Positions 1 to 9,069 of a DNA stretch of 64,000 nt are shown here, piece after piece. The notes below the pieces were generated by a model. That model was not told where the DNA came from. It was given only the letters and a program-made list of their open reading frames with translations, and did no database searches. A program made the translations under genes and the position numbers. Position 1 is the first letter of the stretch. Each line of letters starts with the position of its first letter. Location: assembly GCF_005771535.1 (NCBI RefSeq), contig NZ_VANU01000004.1:1-64000 (forward strand), written 5' to 3'. This DNA is from Arcobacter arenosus. GTDB taxonomy: Bacteria; Campylobacterota; Campylobacteria; Campylobacterales; Arcobacteraceae.

Positions 1-1
1 T

Positions 2-61
2 CTTGCCAAAGTCAAGATGATTGGTTATAATCCTACAGAGTCACAAGATACGGCGTCATGA
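2..61 (+). CDS. 3' end of an unidentified gene (partial)
   Basis: The frame from base 2 stays open to a TGA at 59-61 and would give a 19-residue C-terminus ending in ESQDTAS. The other two plus frames stop within 30 bases. The stop lies 38 bases from the end of the minus-strand kinase gene, so a convergent pair would make sense. I do not recognise the family from so short a tail, and chance is a real alternative. Confidence 0.3.
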   Translation, partial: LAKVKMIGYNPTESQDTAS

Positions 62-99
62 AATAACTGACAAAAAATTTCAGGAGAAATTGTGCTGTG

Positions 100-2118
100 T
101 CAGGTCAAGTCTAGTTTTGTACAGGTAATTATTACTTCAAAACATGCCCCTACATACTCTTTATTATTGTATGTAAACTTTTTATTGTATACATCTAATT
201 TAAAGTTATGTCTTTCCCTTAAGATTTTGTCAACCATAACTAAACCTAGTCCTGTGCCCTGAGATTTATATTTTGTTGTAAAATATGGTTCGAAAATTCT
301 ATCTTTTATAGAAGAATCAATTCCCCCTGCACTGTCATAGATTCTTAAAACTAAACTGTTTCTATCTATTCTTTTTACTTCTATAAAGATATATCTATCT
401 TCTTCATTTTCTACTAATTCTTTTAAAGCATCTTTTGCATTATTTAAGATATTAATAAAGGCTTCTGATAATTCGTTTTTACTTGCCACAATACTAATAT
501 CTTCATCTATCTTTGTTATTAGTTTAATATATGAACTATTTAATGAACTTTGAACTAAAGAGATAGAGTTTTCAATAACATTTTTAATACTAACTAAAGA
601 AGTGCCCTTTTCATCTTTGATAAAGTTTCTAAAATTATCTATCGTAGTTGATAAATAATTAGCTTGTTTCATAACCTCTTCAGAACAATGTAAAATCTCT
701 TCATTACTAATTGGCATTTCCATATCAACTTTTAAACTTAATCCACTAACATTTGTAGTAATTGCACTTAAAGGTTGTCTCCATTGATGGGCAATATTCC
801 CAATCATTTCACCCATTGAAGCTAGTTTTGTTTGTTGCTCTACAATTTTTAAACTTGTTGTATCTTTTATAAATATCAAAAATCTTTGTTTATCTGGAAG
901 TAAAGATATTGAATAATTAATTGGAATAAGCTTTTTATCAAAAGATATACAATTAGCCTCTTGGTTTTCAATAAAACCTTTTTCTAGAGCTATTTTAATT
1001 CCATTTAATAGTTTATCTTTATATTCTTCTACAAGGAGGTCTAAAAAATTCATTTTAAATGAGTTTTTTTCATCAAAGGCAAAAATAGTGATAAACTCTT
1101 TATTAAAATTGAATATATCAAGTTTTTTGTCAATAACCAAGATTGCATCCCTTGAATAATTAAAGATTGTTTCAAACTCCTCTTTTTGTTGAACCAATCT
1201 ATTCTCATATTCTTTTTGTGCAGAGATATCTCTCATAGAGCAATAAACTAACTCTTCATCAAAGACTTTAATTCTAACAATGCTTACAAATACATCAAAA
1301 AGTGTTCCATCTTTTCTTTTATATTTTGATTCAAAACTTATGGGTTCAAAGCTTGTTTTATTTATATTTTCTAAAATCACCTCTTCTTCATGAATAGCTT
1401 CAAAATCTGTAACCTTGAAAGTTAATAACTCTTTATCTTCATAGCCTAATACTTTTTTAAATAATTTACTATATTCAATAAGATTTCCTCCTAAATCAAC
1501 AATAAAGATTGCATCCGATGAGTTTTCTAATAAATACTTATATTTTTGTTTTTCAAAACTTATCTCTTCTTGTAGTTTTTTTTCTGCAGTAAAATCTCTA
1601 CCAATACCTAAAACTCCAATTATTTTCCCACTATTATTTAAAACTTTTGTTTTTGTAGTTTTAAGATACTCTTCATGCCCATCATTTTTAAAAACTACTT
1701 TTTCAAAATTAGATAATGGGACATCTGATTCCATAGCATTTTTATCATGTTCAGTAAAAAATTCCGCCAACTCTTTATCTACAAAATCAAAATCTGTTTT
1801 TCCTATGATTTCTTCTTTTTTTGCACCAAAAAACTCTTCAAATCTTTTATTACACTCTAAAAATACCCCATTTTTATTTTTTATCCATAATAGGTCTGGA
1901 ATATCATTTAATATAGTATCAAACTCATTTTTTCGAAGTTCCATTTTTTTCTCAAAACCTTTTTTCAATATAAAAACAATGATTGATAAAATTATTAGAT
2001 TAAAAAATAAAAATAGATAAATTATTTGCGAGGATAAACTGATATGATACTGCTTTGTATCAGCAGAAAAAAGAAAAACTGTAAGAAATATTAAACTTAA
2101 TATAATTTTTGTTTTCAT
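100..2118 (-). CDS. PAS-domain sensor histidine kinase
   Basis: A 672-residue membrane sensor kinase. The N-terminus has a hydrophobic leader and a second membrane segment (about residues 28-52). Three PAS-like domains follow (roughly 65-180, 190-305 and 310-420), the first two with the KKDG/RKDGT type of PAS core. The HisKA box reads GNIAHQWRQPLSAI with the phospho-accepting His near residue 440. The ATPase domain shows the N box (NILNNAKDAL), the G1 box (YDSAGGID), the F box (IFEPYFTT) and the G2 box (GTGLGLVMV), so it should be active. No response regulator lies next to it, making it an orphan kinase. It is divergent from the lipid-modification operon, with 131 bases between the two starts; whether it senses anything related to that operon is not shown. 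The signal is unknown. Confidence 0.93.
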   Translation of the reverse strand: MKTKIILSLIFLTVFLFSADTKQYHISLSSQIIYLFLFFNLIILSIIVFILKKGFEKKMELRKNEFDTILNDIPDLLWIKNKNGVFLECNKRFEEFFGAKKEEIIGKTDFDFVDKELAEFFTEHDKNAMESDVPLSNFEKVVFKNDGHEEYLKTTKTKVLNNSGKIIGVLGIGRDFTAEKKLQEEISFEKQKYKYLLENSSDAIFIVDLGGNLIEYSKLFKKVLGYEDKELLTFKVTDFEAIHEEEVILENINKTSFEPISFESKYKRKDGTLFDVFVSIVRIKVFDEELVYCSMRDISAQKEYENRLVQQKEEFETIFNYSRDAILVIDKKLDIFNFNKEFITIFAFDEKNSFKMNFLDLLVEEYKDKLLNGIKIALEKGFIENQEANCISFDKKLIPINYSISLLPDKQRFLIFIKDTTSLKIVEQQTKLASMGEMIGNIAHQWRQPLSAITTNVSGLSLKVDMEMPISNEEILHCSEEVMKQANYLSTTIDNFRNFIKDEKGTSLVSIKNVIENSISLVQSSLNSSYIKLITKIDEDISIVASKNELSEAFINILNNAKDALKELVENEEDRYIFIEVKRIDRNSLVLRIYDSAGGIDSSIKDRIFEPYFTTKYKSQGTGLGLVMVDKILRERHNFKLDVYNKKFTYNNKEYVGACFEVIITCTKLDLT

Positions 2119-2249
2119 TCTAAAACTCTCTATATGATTTAAATGATGCCTTAATAACTATAAAAACACAATAAACTTTCCTCTAAAAGGACATAAAAAC
2201 TATACAAAAATACACATATACTCAATAAAATAAATAAAAAAGATTTATC
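2119..2249. promoter_or_regulatory. Divergent intergenic region, probable promoters for both sides
   Basis: This 131-base AT-rich spacer separates the sensor kinase from the eight-gene lipid operon and must carry promoters in both directions. On the plus strand two TATAC-cored elements occur (2201-2205 and 2217-2221) just before AT-rich sequence that could serve as a -10 box. The second resembles the 10-base element of the photolyase promoters at 8 of 10 positions, but the spacing differs, so I give this little weight. Confidence 0.3.
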
Positions 2250-3005
2250 ATGGAAACAAATAATAGAATTTGGATTATTGGTGGAAGTAGCGGTATTGGA
2301 CTTGAATTAGTGAAAATACTATTAAATAATAATCATTATTTAATAGTAAGCTCCAGAGATACAAATAACAATGAAGCCTTACAACTACTGCAAGAAAAAT
2401 TTCAAAACAACCTTTATTTATTAGATTTAGATGTTAGTAAAGATAACTTTAAAAATGAGATTCAAGAGGCTTGGCAAGTATACAGAGGTTTAGATATTTG
2501 GTTTTACAATGCAGGAACTTATGAAGTTATGGATATAAACAATTGGAATAAAGAGCACTTTATTAAAATGAATGAAACAAATTACTTAGGCGTTGTAAAA
2601 TTAATGTGTGAGATTATTCCATATTTTAAAAACCAAGGTTTTGGGAAATGGATATGGAATCTAAGTCTCTCTACATATTTTGGCTTACCAAAAGGTGGAG
2701 GTTACTCTGCACCTAAATCTGCTTTATTAAACCTTGCTCAATCTATTCATCCGGAGCTTGATTCCATTGGAGTTAAATTAAAAGTTATAAACCATGGTTT
2801 TGTAAAAACTAGACTTACTTCAAAAAATAATTTTGAGATGCCTCAACTAATGAGTGCTAGTTATGCAGCAAAAAAAATTAGTGAAGAGATATTTGATGAT
2901 AAGAAATTCGAAATTTCATTTCCTTTTAAATTAAAAATGTTTTTAAAATTTCTATCTATACTTCCTTACAAAATCTCTTTATTTATTACAAGAAAGATGA
3001 TTTAA
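2250..3005 (+). CDS. Short-chain dehydrogenase/reductase
   Basis: A 251-residue SDR-family oxidoreductase. The nucleotide-binding glycine motif is GGSSGIG near residue 11, the NAG motif lies in WFYNAGTY, and the catalytic Tyr-Lys pair is in GGYSAPKSALL (YxxxK), preceded by a serine-rich strand. These are the classical SDR features, so an NAD(P)-dependent reductase is very likely; the substrate cannot be told. The C-terminus carries a basic hydrophobic tail (LKMFLKFLSILPYKISLFI) that could associate with membrane. It opens the eight-gene operon, and its TAA overlaps the next start by one base (TAATG). SDRs of this type accompany CFA-like methyltransferase, DUF1365 and FAD-oxidase genes in other proteobacterial genomes, so a lipid substrate is a reasonable inference. 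Confidence 0.9.
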   Translation: METNNRIWIIGGSSGIGLELVKILLNNNHYLIVSSRDTNNNEALQLLQEKFQNNLYLLDLDVSKDNFKNEIQEAWQVYRGLDIWFYNAGTYEVMDINNWNKEHFIKMNETNYLGVVKLMCEIIPYFKNQGFGKWIWNLSLSTYFGLPKGGGYSAPKSALLNLAQSIHPELDSIGVKLKVINHGFVKTRLTSKNNFEMPQLMSASYAAKKISEEIFDDKKFEISFPFKLKMFLKFLSILPYKISLFITRKMI

Positions 3006-3424
3006 TGAAAATAGAAGAATATGCTTCTTTTTTTGAAAATATTAAAGAAGATACAAAAAAACAAGAATATGAAAAATATTTTAGTGAAGAGGTGAATTTT
3101 AAAGACCCTTTTCATCAAGTAGAGGGTATTGAAAACATCTATAATATTTTTCAAAATATGTTTCAAAACCTTGATAATACAAAGTTTGATGTCACTGAAA
3201 TAGTTTCAAATAAAAAGATAGCTTATTTAAAATGGGATTTTACCTTTTCATTTAAAAATAAAAAAGAGATAAATAGATTTACAGGAGTTAGTAGAGTAGT
3301 TTTCGATGAAAACAACAAAGTTTTAATACATGAAGATTACTGGGATGCAGCACATAATATTTATGAAAAATTCCCTATTCTTTCAAGCTTGCTAAAATTT
3401 GCAAAATCAAAAATACAGAACTAA
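3005..3424 (+). CDS. NTF2-like / SnoaL-like protein
   Basis: A 139-residue protein with the look of the NTF2-like fold. The opening helix contains YEKYFSEEVNFKDPFHQV (the usual FxDPF turn), followed by a helix in IFQNMFQNL, a strand with KWDFTFSF, and a final HEDYWDAA segment. The family covers small isomerases, cyclases and ligand-binding proteins; no catalytic assignment is possible from sequence. Translation is coupled to the SDR upstream through a TAATG overlap, and the transporter starts six bases after its stop, so it belongs firmly to this operon. A role in handling a lipid or small hydrophobic intermediate is inference from context. Confidence 0.8.
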   Translation: MKIEEYASFFENIKEDTKKQEYEKYFSEEVNFKDPFHQVEGIENIYNIFQNMFQNLDNTKFDVTEIVSNKKIAYLKWDFTFSFKNKKEINRFTGVSRVVFDENNKVLIHEDYWDAAHNIYEKFPILSSLLKFAKSKIQN

Positions 3425-3430
3425 AATCAA

Positions 3431-4666
3431 ATGAACTATTATTATCCACTAATTGCTATGCCCCTTGCAATACTTGGTTTACCATTATATATCTATCTTC
3501 CAACATATTATGCTGTTGATTTAAATATTAATATCACCCTTGTTGGTGTAGTTTTATTTTTAGCAAGATTAAGTGATGTATTTAGTGATCCTTTAATTGG
3601 GTTTTTAAGTGATAAATCCCAAAGGGTTTTAAATAGTAAAAAACCTATAATGTTTATAGGCTTTTTATTAGCCACATTTTCATTTTATGCCCTAATAAAT
3701 CCAATCAAAGAGTATGCTTTATACTTTCTAATATTTTTCTCTATTTTAATCTATTTAGGGTTTAGTATGATTATGGTTCCTTATTTAACATGGGTTTCTG
3801 AAATAAGTGATGATTATAATGAAATTAGTTCCTTAAATAGTAATAGAGAACTTTTTACAATAATAGGTTTAGTTTTAGCTTTAATTGCCCCTACAATGAT
3901 TGATTCCCAACAACTTTCCCAAAAACTAAACCTACTTTTTTTATTATTTATATTTTTATTTACCCCTTTATTTTTAATAACACTTTTAAAAATGAAAACA
4001 AAATTTACAAATAATCAAACTGAGATAAAATTAAGTATATTAAAACTACTTTATAAAGAGAAAGAGGATTATAAATATTTACAAATAGGATATTTTTTTA
4101 ATTCTTTAGCAAATGCAATTCCTGCAACACTATTTATTTTATTTATTCAAGTAGTTATTCAAGACAAAAATTCTAATGAGTGGATTTTAATAGTATATTT
4201 TCTTGCAGGAATTATTGCTTTACCCTTTTGGAACAAACTATCAAAAAGCAAAGGTAAAAAACAAGTCTGGGTATTATCAATACTTTTAGCTTCCATAAGC
4301 TTTTTCTTTGTAGTTTTTCTAAAACAAGGGGATATCTTATGGTTTGCATTAATCTCATTTGTTACAGGCCTTAGTCTTGGCGCTGATATTGCTTTTCCAA
4401 CTGCAATTCAAAGTGATATCATACAAAACTCAAAATATAAACAATTATCCTCTACGTCATTTGGAATATGGACGATGTTAACAAAACTTGCCCTTGCTAG
4501 TTCTGTTATGATAACTTTCTCAATTTTAGGATTAATTGGTTTTGATGAAAACAACATAAATCAAAATATGATTTTGACACTATCTTTACTTTATGCCCTT
4601 TTACCAGTTATTTTAAAACTTTTCTCTTTATATTTTATTCTTAAATTTAAAGAAAGAAGAAAATAA
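3431..4666 (+). CDS. MFS transporter, GPH (MFS_2) type
   Basis: A 411-residue polytopic protein with about 12 predicted membrane helices. The cytoplasmic loop after helix 2 reads RLSDVFSDPLIGFLSDKS, the signature layout of the glycoside-pentoside-hexuronide (MFS_2) branch rather than ordinary drug-efflux MFS proteins. No soluble domain is fused. Homologues of this type are regular members of the CFA-like/DUF1365/FAD-oxidase cluster in other phyla, where the substrate is not known to me; sugar transport is unlikely in this setting. A lipid or lipid-precursor role is inference. It lies six bases after the NTF2-like gene. About 70 bases separate it from the lipocalin, so an internal promoter there is possible. 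Confidence 0.85.
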   Translation: MNYYYPLIAMPLAILGLPLYIYLPTYYAVDLNINITLVGVVLFLARLSDVFSDPLIGFLSDKSQRVLNSKKPIMFIGFLLATFSFYALINPIKEYALYFLIFFSILIYLGFSMIMVPYLTWVSEISDDYNEISSLNSNRELFTIIGLVLALIAPTMIDSQQLSQKLNLLFLLFIFLFTPLFLITLLKMKTKFTNNQTEIKLSILKLLYKEKEDYKYLQIGYFFNSLANAIPATLFILFIQVVIQDKNSNEWILIVYFLAGIIALPFWNKLSKSKGKKQVWVLSILLASISFFFVVFLKQGDILWFALISFVTGLSLGADIAFPTAIQSDIIQNSKYKQLSSTSFGIWTMLTKLALASSVMITFSILGLIGFDENNINQNMILTLSLLYALLPVILKLFSLYFILKFKERRK

Positions 4667-4739
4667 TCTTATAAAAAGACAAAATATTCATACAAAAAAA
4701 CTTCATTTGATTATAAAATCGTTTTCAAGAGGAGTTCAT

Positions 4740-5288
4740 ATGAAGAATTTTACATTCCTAGTAATATTTATGAGTATAGTTTCCTTAATAATTTTGACTA
4801 AAACTCCCTCTTACGCCAAAGCCCCAGCCCCCGTGATTTATGTAAACCCAATTGAATTCAGCGGGCTTTGGTACGAAATTGCAAGAACATATAATAGTTA
4901 TGAAGAAAATTGTGTTGCACCTACTGTTGAATATAAAAAAATTTCTAAGACAAAACTTGAAGTATACAATAGATGTTTTAAAGAAAAAATTGGTGCAGAT
5001 TTAAAAGAATATAAGGGTGTTGTTGAGCCTTTAGGCTCTAATGGCAATATGTCTTTAATGGAAAAAACATATTACTGGATTTTTTCTGAAGAGTATAGGA
5101 TTATTTATCTAGACAATTATGAAACTGCAGTAGTAGTTGATGAAAATATGGAATATGTTTGGATAATGAATAGAAAACCTACTATAGAAAATAAAAAGTT
5201 AGGAGATATTATCTCAATGTTAAATAACTACATTGATACAGATAAATTAATATTTCCCTTGCAAGATAAAAATGGAAGATACAAATGA
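4740..5288 (+). CDS. Secreted lipocalin (Blc family)
   Basis: A 182-residue lipocalin. I start it at ATG 4740 because AAGAGGAG sits just upstream with good spacing, and the protein then begins with a normal signal peptide ending around TPSYA; an in-frame ATG at 4707 would add 11 residues without a ribosome site. The lipocalin first motif is FSGLWYEIAR, and a pair of cysteines (ENCV and NRCF) may form the family's disulfide. Unlike E. coli Blc there is no lipobox, so it should be free in the periplasm. Bacterial Blc proteins bind lysophospholipids or fatty acids, which fits an operon with a lipid methyltransferase. Its stop overlaps the next start as ATGA. Confidence 0.88.
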   Translation: MKNFTFLVIFMSIVSLIILTKTPSYAKAPAPVIYVNPIEFSGLWYEIARTYNSYEENCVAPTVEYKKISKTKLEVYNRCFKEKIGADLKEYKGVVEPLGSNGNMSLMEKTYYWIFSEEYRIIYLDNYETAVVVDENMEYVWIMNRKPTIENKKLGDIISMLNNYIDTDKLIFPLQDKNGRYK

Positions 5289-6535
5289 GTGAAAAAAAAC
5301 TAAAAATTGCAGTAATTGGAGCTGGGATAAGTGGTCTTGGCTCAGCATACCTTTTAAGTAAAAAGTATAATGTTGATATTTTTGAAAAAGAGAATAGACT
5401 AGGAGGTCATGCAAGAACAACTCAAATTATGAATGATGGTAAACAGTTTGGAGTTGACACAGGTTTTTTGGTTTTTAATCATCAAACATACCCTCTTTTA
5501 ACAAAACTATTTAAAGAGTTGGATGTAAAAATTGAAAAGAGTGATATGAGTTTTGCTTTTTGGGATAAAACATCAAATATAGCTTATAATGGACAATCAT
5601 TAAAAGGGATGTTTGTACAAAAAAAGAATCTATTTAATCTAAGCCATTATAAAATGATAAGTGATATTTTAGATTTTAATAAAAAAGCAAATGATGATTT
5701 GGAAACAAACTCAAAGGATTTAGATGTTAGCTTAGAAGAGTATTTAAAACCCTATTCTAAATATTTTAAAGATAGATATATAATACCAATGGGTGCATCT
5801 ATTTGGTCTACTCCAACTCAAAAAATGAATGAGTTTCCAGCAAGAACATTTTTGACTTTTTTTAAAAATCATGGTTTATTAGGTGTTGATACACACCACC
5901 AATGGTTAACTGTTAGTAATGGCTCTATAAATTATGTAAATAAAATCAAATCAAAAATCTCTGGAAAGATTTTTCTAAATTCAAATATAATATCAGTAAA
6001 AAGAGAAGATGATAAGGTTTATATCACAACAAAAGAAGACGGTGAATTAGAGTATGATAAAGTTGTTTTTGCCTTACATGCACCAGATGTATTATCTATT
6101 TTAGATGAGCCTTCTGTTGAAGAGTTAACTATTCTTTCATGTTTCAAATACAAAAAGAACAATGCTGTATTACATAATGACACTAAAGCTTTATACCCTA
6201 ATAAAAAATCATACGCAGCTTGGAATTATAAAACAAATGGAAATGAAGAATCAGTTACCTTATCTTATTGGTTAAATTTACTTCAAAATCTAGATTCAAA
6301 AAAAGAGTATTTTGTTTCTTTAAATGAAACAGATTCTTTAGATAATGTGATTGAAAGAATTGAATACTCACATCCGCAATTTGACCAAAAAGCAATCAAT
6401 GCTCAAGAAAAAAGAGAATTAATTAATGGAAAAAACAATACTTACTATGCAGGGGCATATTGGAGATACGGTTTCCATGAAGATGGTTTATATAGTGCAA
6501 ATACTATAGCAAAAGAGTTTGGATGTGAATTATGA
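5285..6535 (+). CDS. FAD-dependent amine-oxidase-like protein (NAD(P)-binding domain)
   Basis: A 416-residue flavoprotein. The N-terminal dinucleotide fold is explicit: AVIGAGISGLGSAYLLSK, then the acidic strand end DIFEKENRLGGHARTT. The C-terminal FAD contact region reads YYAGAYWRYGFHEDGLYSA, characteristic of the branch of flavin amine oxidases that is clustered with DUF1365 and CFA-synthase-like genes. Such proteins are often annotated as a dehydrogenase, desaturase or amine oxidase; the substrate here is more likely a fatty acyl chain than an amine. It is linked on both sides by ATGA overlaps. A flavin desaturase acting with the methyltransferase downstream would resemble furan-fatty-acid synthesis in alphaproteobacteria, but that is an inference. 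Confidence 0.9.
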   Translation: MSEKKLKIAVIGAGISGLGSAYLLSKKYNVDIFEKENRLGGHARTTQIMNDGKQFGVDTGFLVFNHQTYPLLTKLFKELDVKIEKSDMSFAFWDKTSNIAYNGQSLKGMFVQKKNLFNLSHYKMISDILDFNKKANDDLETNSKDLDVSLEEYLKPYSKYFKDRYIIPMGASIWSTPTQKMNEFPARTFLTFFKNHGLLGVDTHHQWLTVSNGSINYVNKIKSKISGKIFLNSNIISVKREDDKVYITTKEDGELEYDKVVFALHAPDVLSILDEPSVEELTILSCFKYKKNNAVLHNDTKALYPNKKSYAAWNYKTNGNEESVTLSYWLNLLQNLDSKKEYFVSLNETDSLDNVIERIEYSHPQFDQKAINAQEKRELINGKNNTYYAGAYWRYGFHEDGLYSANTIAKEFGCEL

Positions 6536-7278
6536 TACAGCATAATTACCTTGATGGTTCAATTTTTCATAAAAGATTTCATCCTAAAACCCATGATTTT
6601 AAATACAAATTTTTTATGATTGATATTGATTTAAACTCTTTTGAAAAGTTAAATAACAATAGGCTATTTTCTTATAATAGTTTTAATCTATTTTCATTTT
6701 TTACAAAAGATCATTTTGGCAAAAGTGATGATTTTTTAAGAAATGTCGATGAATTATTAAGTAAATATAAAATAAAAAAAACATCAAAAATGAGATTTAT
6801 AACCCTTCCTCGAATCTTAGGTTTTGTCTTTAATCCAATTAGCGTATTAATTTTATTTGAAAATAATAAACCTACATTTATGTTTGCAGAAGTTCACAAC
6901 TATAATGGAGGAAGAGTTGTTTATCCAGTTGAATTAAAAGAGAAAAATGAAAAAACCCTAACTGGTAAAACTAAAAAAGATATGTATGTTTCCCCTTTTT
7001 TTAAAAGGGATGGGGATTATAGCTTTGATTTAACCTATGATGAAAATGATTTTCAACTATCAATTAAACTATATGAAGATGGCAAAAAGGTTTTAGTTTC
7101 AAACCTTATAACTAAAAAAATAGAATTTAGTGATAAAAAAACAATGAACTTGTTTTTTAAACACACCCTACTAACTTTTTGGGTTGTTACAAGAACAATC
7201 TACCAAAGTATAAAATTAAGGTTAAAAGGTCTTAAATGGACTAAACCAATTCCACAAGATCAAACAAGGAGAATATAA
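6532..7278 (+). CDS. DUF1365 family protein
   Basis: A 248-residue protein of the DUF1365 family, recognised by its start (HNYLDGSIFHKRFHPKTHDF), the central RFITLPRILGFVFNPISV stretch and EVHNYNGG. No signal peptide is seen. A hydrophobic segment near LLTFWVVTRTIYQSIKL in the C-terminal part may rest on the membrane. The function of the family is unknown; it almost always neighbours a flavin oxidase and a CFA-synthase-like methyltransferase, as here. It starts inside the stop of the flavoprotein (ATGA), and the methyltransferase follows after a single base, so the three proteins are probably made in fixed ratio. Confidence 0.9.
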   Translation: MIQHNYLDGSIFHKRFHPKTHDFKYKFFMIDIDLNSFEKLNNNRLFSYNSFNLFSFFTKDHFGKSDDFLRNVDELLSKYKIKKTSKMRFITLPRILGFVFNPISVLILFENNKPTFMFAEVHNYNGGRVVYPVELKEKNEKTLTGKTKKDMYVSPFFKRDGDYSFDLTYDENDFQLSIKLYEDGKKVLVSNLITKKIEFSDKKTMNLFFKHTLLTFWVVTRTIYQSIKLRLKGLKWTKPIPQDQTRRI

Positions 7279-7279
7279 A

Positions 7280-8506
7280 ATGGAAGCTTTCTGGAAAAAA
7301 ATTGGGGAAAATTTTTTATCAAAAATTGAAATTGGAAGTTTAGAAGTTATATACCCAAATGGGGAGATTAAAAAATATGGAAAAACTTCATACCCAAAGG
7401 CAAAAATTAAACTTTATACAAATAAATTTTTTAAAAGAATAATGTTTTATGGGGATATAGGATTTGCAGAAAGTTATATGGATAAAGATTTTGATTGTGA
7501 TGATTTAACCTCATTGATCAAGATTGCTTTATTAAACTCATCATCATTGCAAACAGTAAGTAATTATGAAAAAAACTTTTCTTTGTATAACCTATTTCCT
7601 TTTATAAATAAAGTCAAGCACTACTTAAGAAAAAACTCTAAAACAAAGGCCAGAAAAAACATCTCAAAACATTATGATTTGTCAAATGATTTTTTTAAAC
7701 TCTTTCTTGATGATACAATGATGTATTCAGCAGCAGTTTTTAAAGACCCAAATGAACCATTATTTGATGCTCAAAAAAGAAAAATTGATATTTTAGCAAA
7801 AAAACTAAATCTAAAAAAAGGCTCAAAAGTTTTAGAGATTGGTTCAGGATGGGGAGCAATGGCTAGTCATTTAGTTAAAGAATATGATTGTAAAGTAACA
7901 ACATTAACCCTATCTAAAGAACAAAAAAAACTATGTGAGGATAGATTTAAAGAGAACAAAATAGAAGAATCTATTGATGTTTTATTAAAAGATTACAGAG
8001 ATATGGAGGGAAAATTTGATGCCATTATTGCTGTTGAGATGTTTGAAGCTGTAGGACGTGAATATTTTGATGTATTCTTCAAAAAATGTGAAGACTTATT
8101 AAAACCATCTGGAAATCTTGTTATGCAGATTATTACAATGCCAGACCAAAGATATGATTCATATTGTAAAGGGACTGATTTTATTCAAAAATATATCTTC
8201 CCAGGTGGCCACTTACCAAGTGTTTCTAAAATTTTAGATGTAACAACTAATCATACAAACTTAAACCTACTTCACATGGAAGAGTTTACAGAGCATTATG
8301 CAAAAACATTAAATATCTGGCATGATAATTTCAATAAAAAAATTGAAGAGATAAAAAAGCTTGGTTTTGATGATTATTTTATAAGAATGTGGAAAATGTA
8401 CCTTTGTTATTGTGAAGCTGCATTTTTAACAAGAAATATTGGATTAGTTCAAATTACCTTAACAAGGTATAACAATATCCACTTAAACCAAGGTCTAGTA
8501 GCATGA
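7280..8506 (+). CDS. Cyclopropane-fatty-acid-synthase-like SAM methyltransferase
   Basis: A 408-residue methyltransferase of the CFA/mycolic-acid family. Features include SKHYDLSNDFFKLFLDDTMMYS, the SAM site VLEIGSGWGAMASHL, IIAVEMFEAVG and the later YIFPGGHLPS loop. The family transfers a methyl or methylene from S-adenosylmethionine to the double bond of an acyl chain in membrane phospholipid. A strong AAGGAG lies ahead of the ATG. Being part of the flavoprotein/DUF1365/DUF3833 set, it may be a specialised lipid methyltransferase rather than the housekeeping CFA synthase; the sequence alone does not tell them apart. I leave the symbol blank for that reason. Confidence 0.9.
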   Translation: MEAFWKKIGENFLSKIEIGSLEVIYPNGEIKKYGKTSYPKAKIKLYTNKFFKRIMFYGDIGFAESYMDKDFDCDDLTSLIKIALLNSSSLQTVSNYEKNFSLYNLFPFINKVKHYLRKNSKTKARKNISKHYDLSNDFFKLFLDDTMMYSAAVFKDPNEPLFDAQKRKIDILAKKLNLKKGSKVLEIGSGWGAMASHLVKEYDCKVTTLTLSKEQKKLCEDRFKENKIEESIDVLLKDYRDMEGKFDAIIAVEMFEAVGREYFDVFFKKCEDLLKPSGNLVMQIITMPDQRYDSYCKGTDFIQKYIFPGGHLPSVSKILDVTTNHTNLNLLHMEEFTEHYAKTLNIWHDNFNKKIEEIKKLGFDDYFIRMWKMYLCYCEAAFLTRNIGLVQITLTRYNNIHLNQGLVA

Positions 8507-9039
8507 AAAAACTACTTGCCTTATTAATATTTCTAACATTTTTTTTTACAGGATGTACGAAGATGCAATTAGAAGATTTTAAAGATAAAACACCAGAATT
8601 TATCCCACAGGAATATTTTAATGGAAAAATGACTGCTTATGGTTTAGTAAAAGATAGAAGTGGTCAAATTATTAGAACCTTTAAAGGTGTACTTATTGGC
8701 TCATGGGATGAAAAGGGAATTGGAACATTAGATGAAAAGTTTGTTTATGATGATGGGGAAGAGTTAACAAGAGTTTGGACTTTAAAACCTACAGGTGAAA
8801 AATCATTTGATGCAACCGCACATGATATAGTTGGAACTGCAAAGATGAAATCTCTAGGAAATACTGTAATGATAGATTATGTTATGAGAGTACCATATAA
8901 TGATTCTACAATAGATATTAGTGTTAGAGATTGGTTACATTTGCAAGAAGATGGAGTAATAATCAACCACTCAAAAATGAAAAAGTTTGGATTTACAGTT
9001 GGAGAGCTTGTTATTACCATAATTAAAGACTTTCCATGA
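8503..9039 (+). CDS. DUF3833 lipoprotein
   Basis: A 178-residue protein with a lipoprotein signal (LTFFFTGC, lipidated Cys near residue 18). The body matches the DUF3833 family: YFNGKMTAYGLVKDRSG, GSWDEKGIGTLDEKFVYDDG and a beta-rich tail including MDYVMRVPY-like strands. The function is unknown, but it is a constant companion of the CFA-like methyltransferase and flavoprotein. Its start overlaps the methyltransferase stop (ATGA). As a lipoprotein it probably sits on the inner or outer membrane facing the periplasm, which with the lipocalin gives this operon two extracytoplasmic lipid-handling candidates. It is the last gene of the tight run; thiD starts 30 bases on with its own ribosome site. 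Confidence 0.9.
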   Translation: MKKLLALLIFLTFFFTGCTKMQLEDFKDKTPEFIPQEYFNGKMTAYGLVKDRSGQIIRTFKGVLIGSWDEKGIGTLDEKFVYDDGEELTRVWTLKPTGEKSFDATAHDIVGTAKMKSLGNTVMIDYVMRVPYNDSTIDISVRDWLHLQEDGVIINHSKMKKFGFTVGELVITIIKDFP

Positions 9040-9069
9040 TAAATTATTAAAAATGAAATAAGGATTTTT

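Noticed and set aside
2198-2223. The photolyase operator in front of the SDR operon
   Set aside because: Two TATAC-cored sequences match only in part and have a 16-base rather than a 19-base period, so they may be chance in AT-rich DNA.
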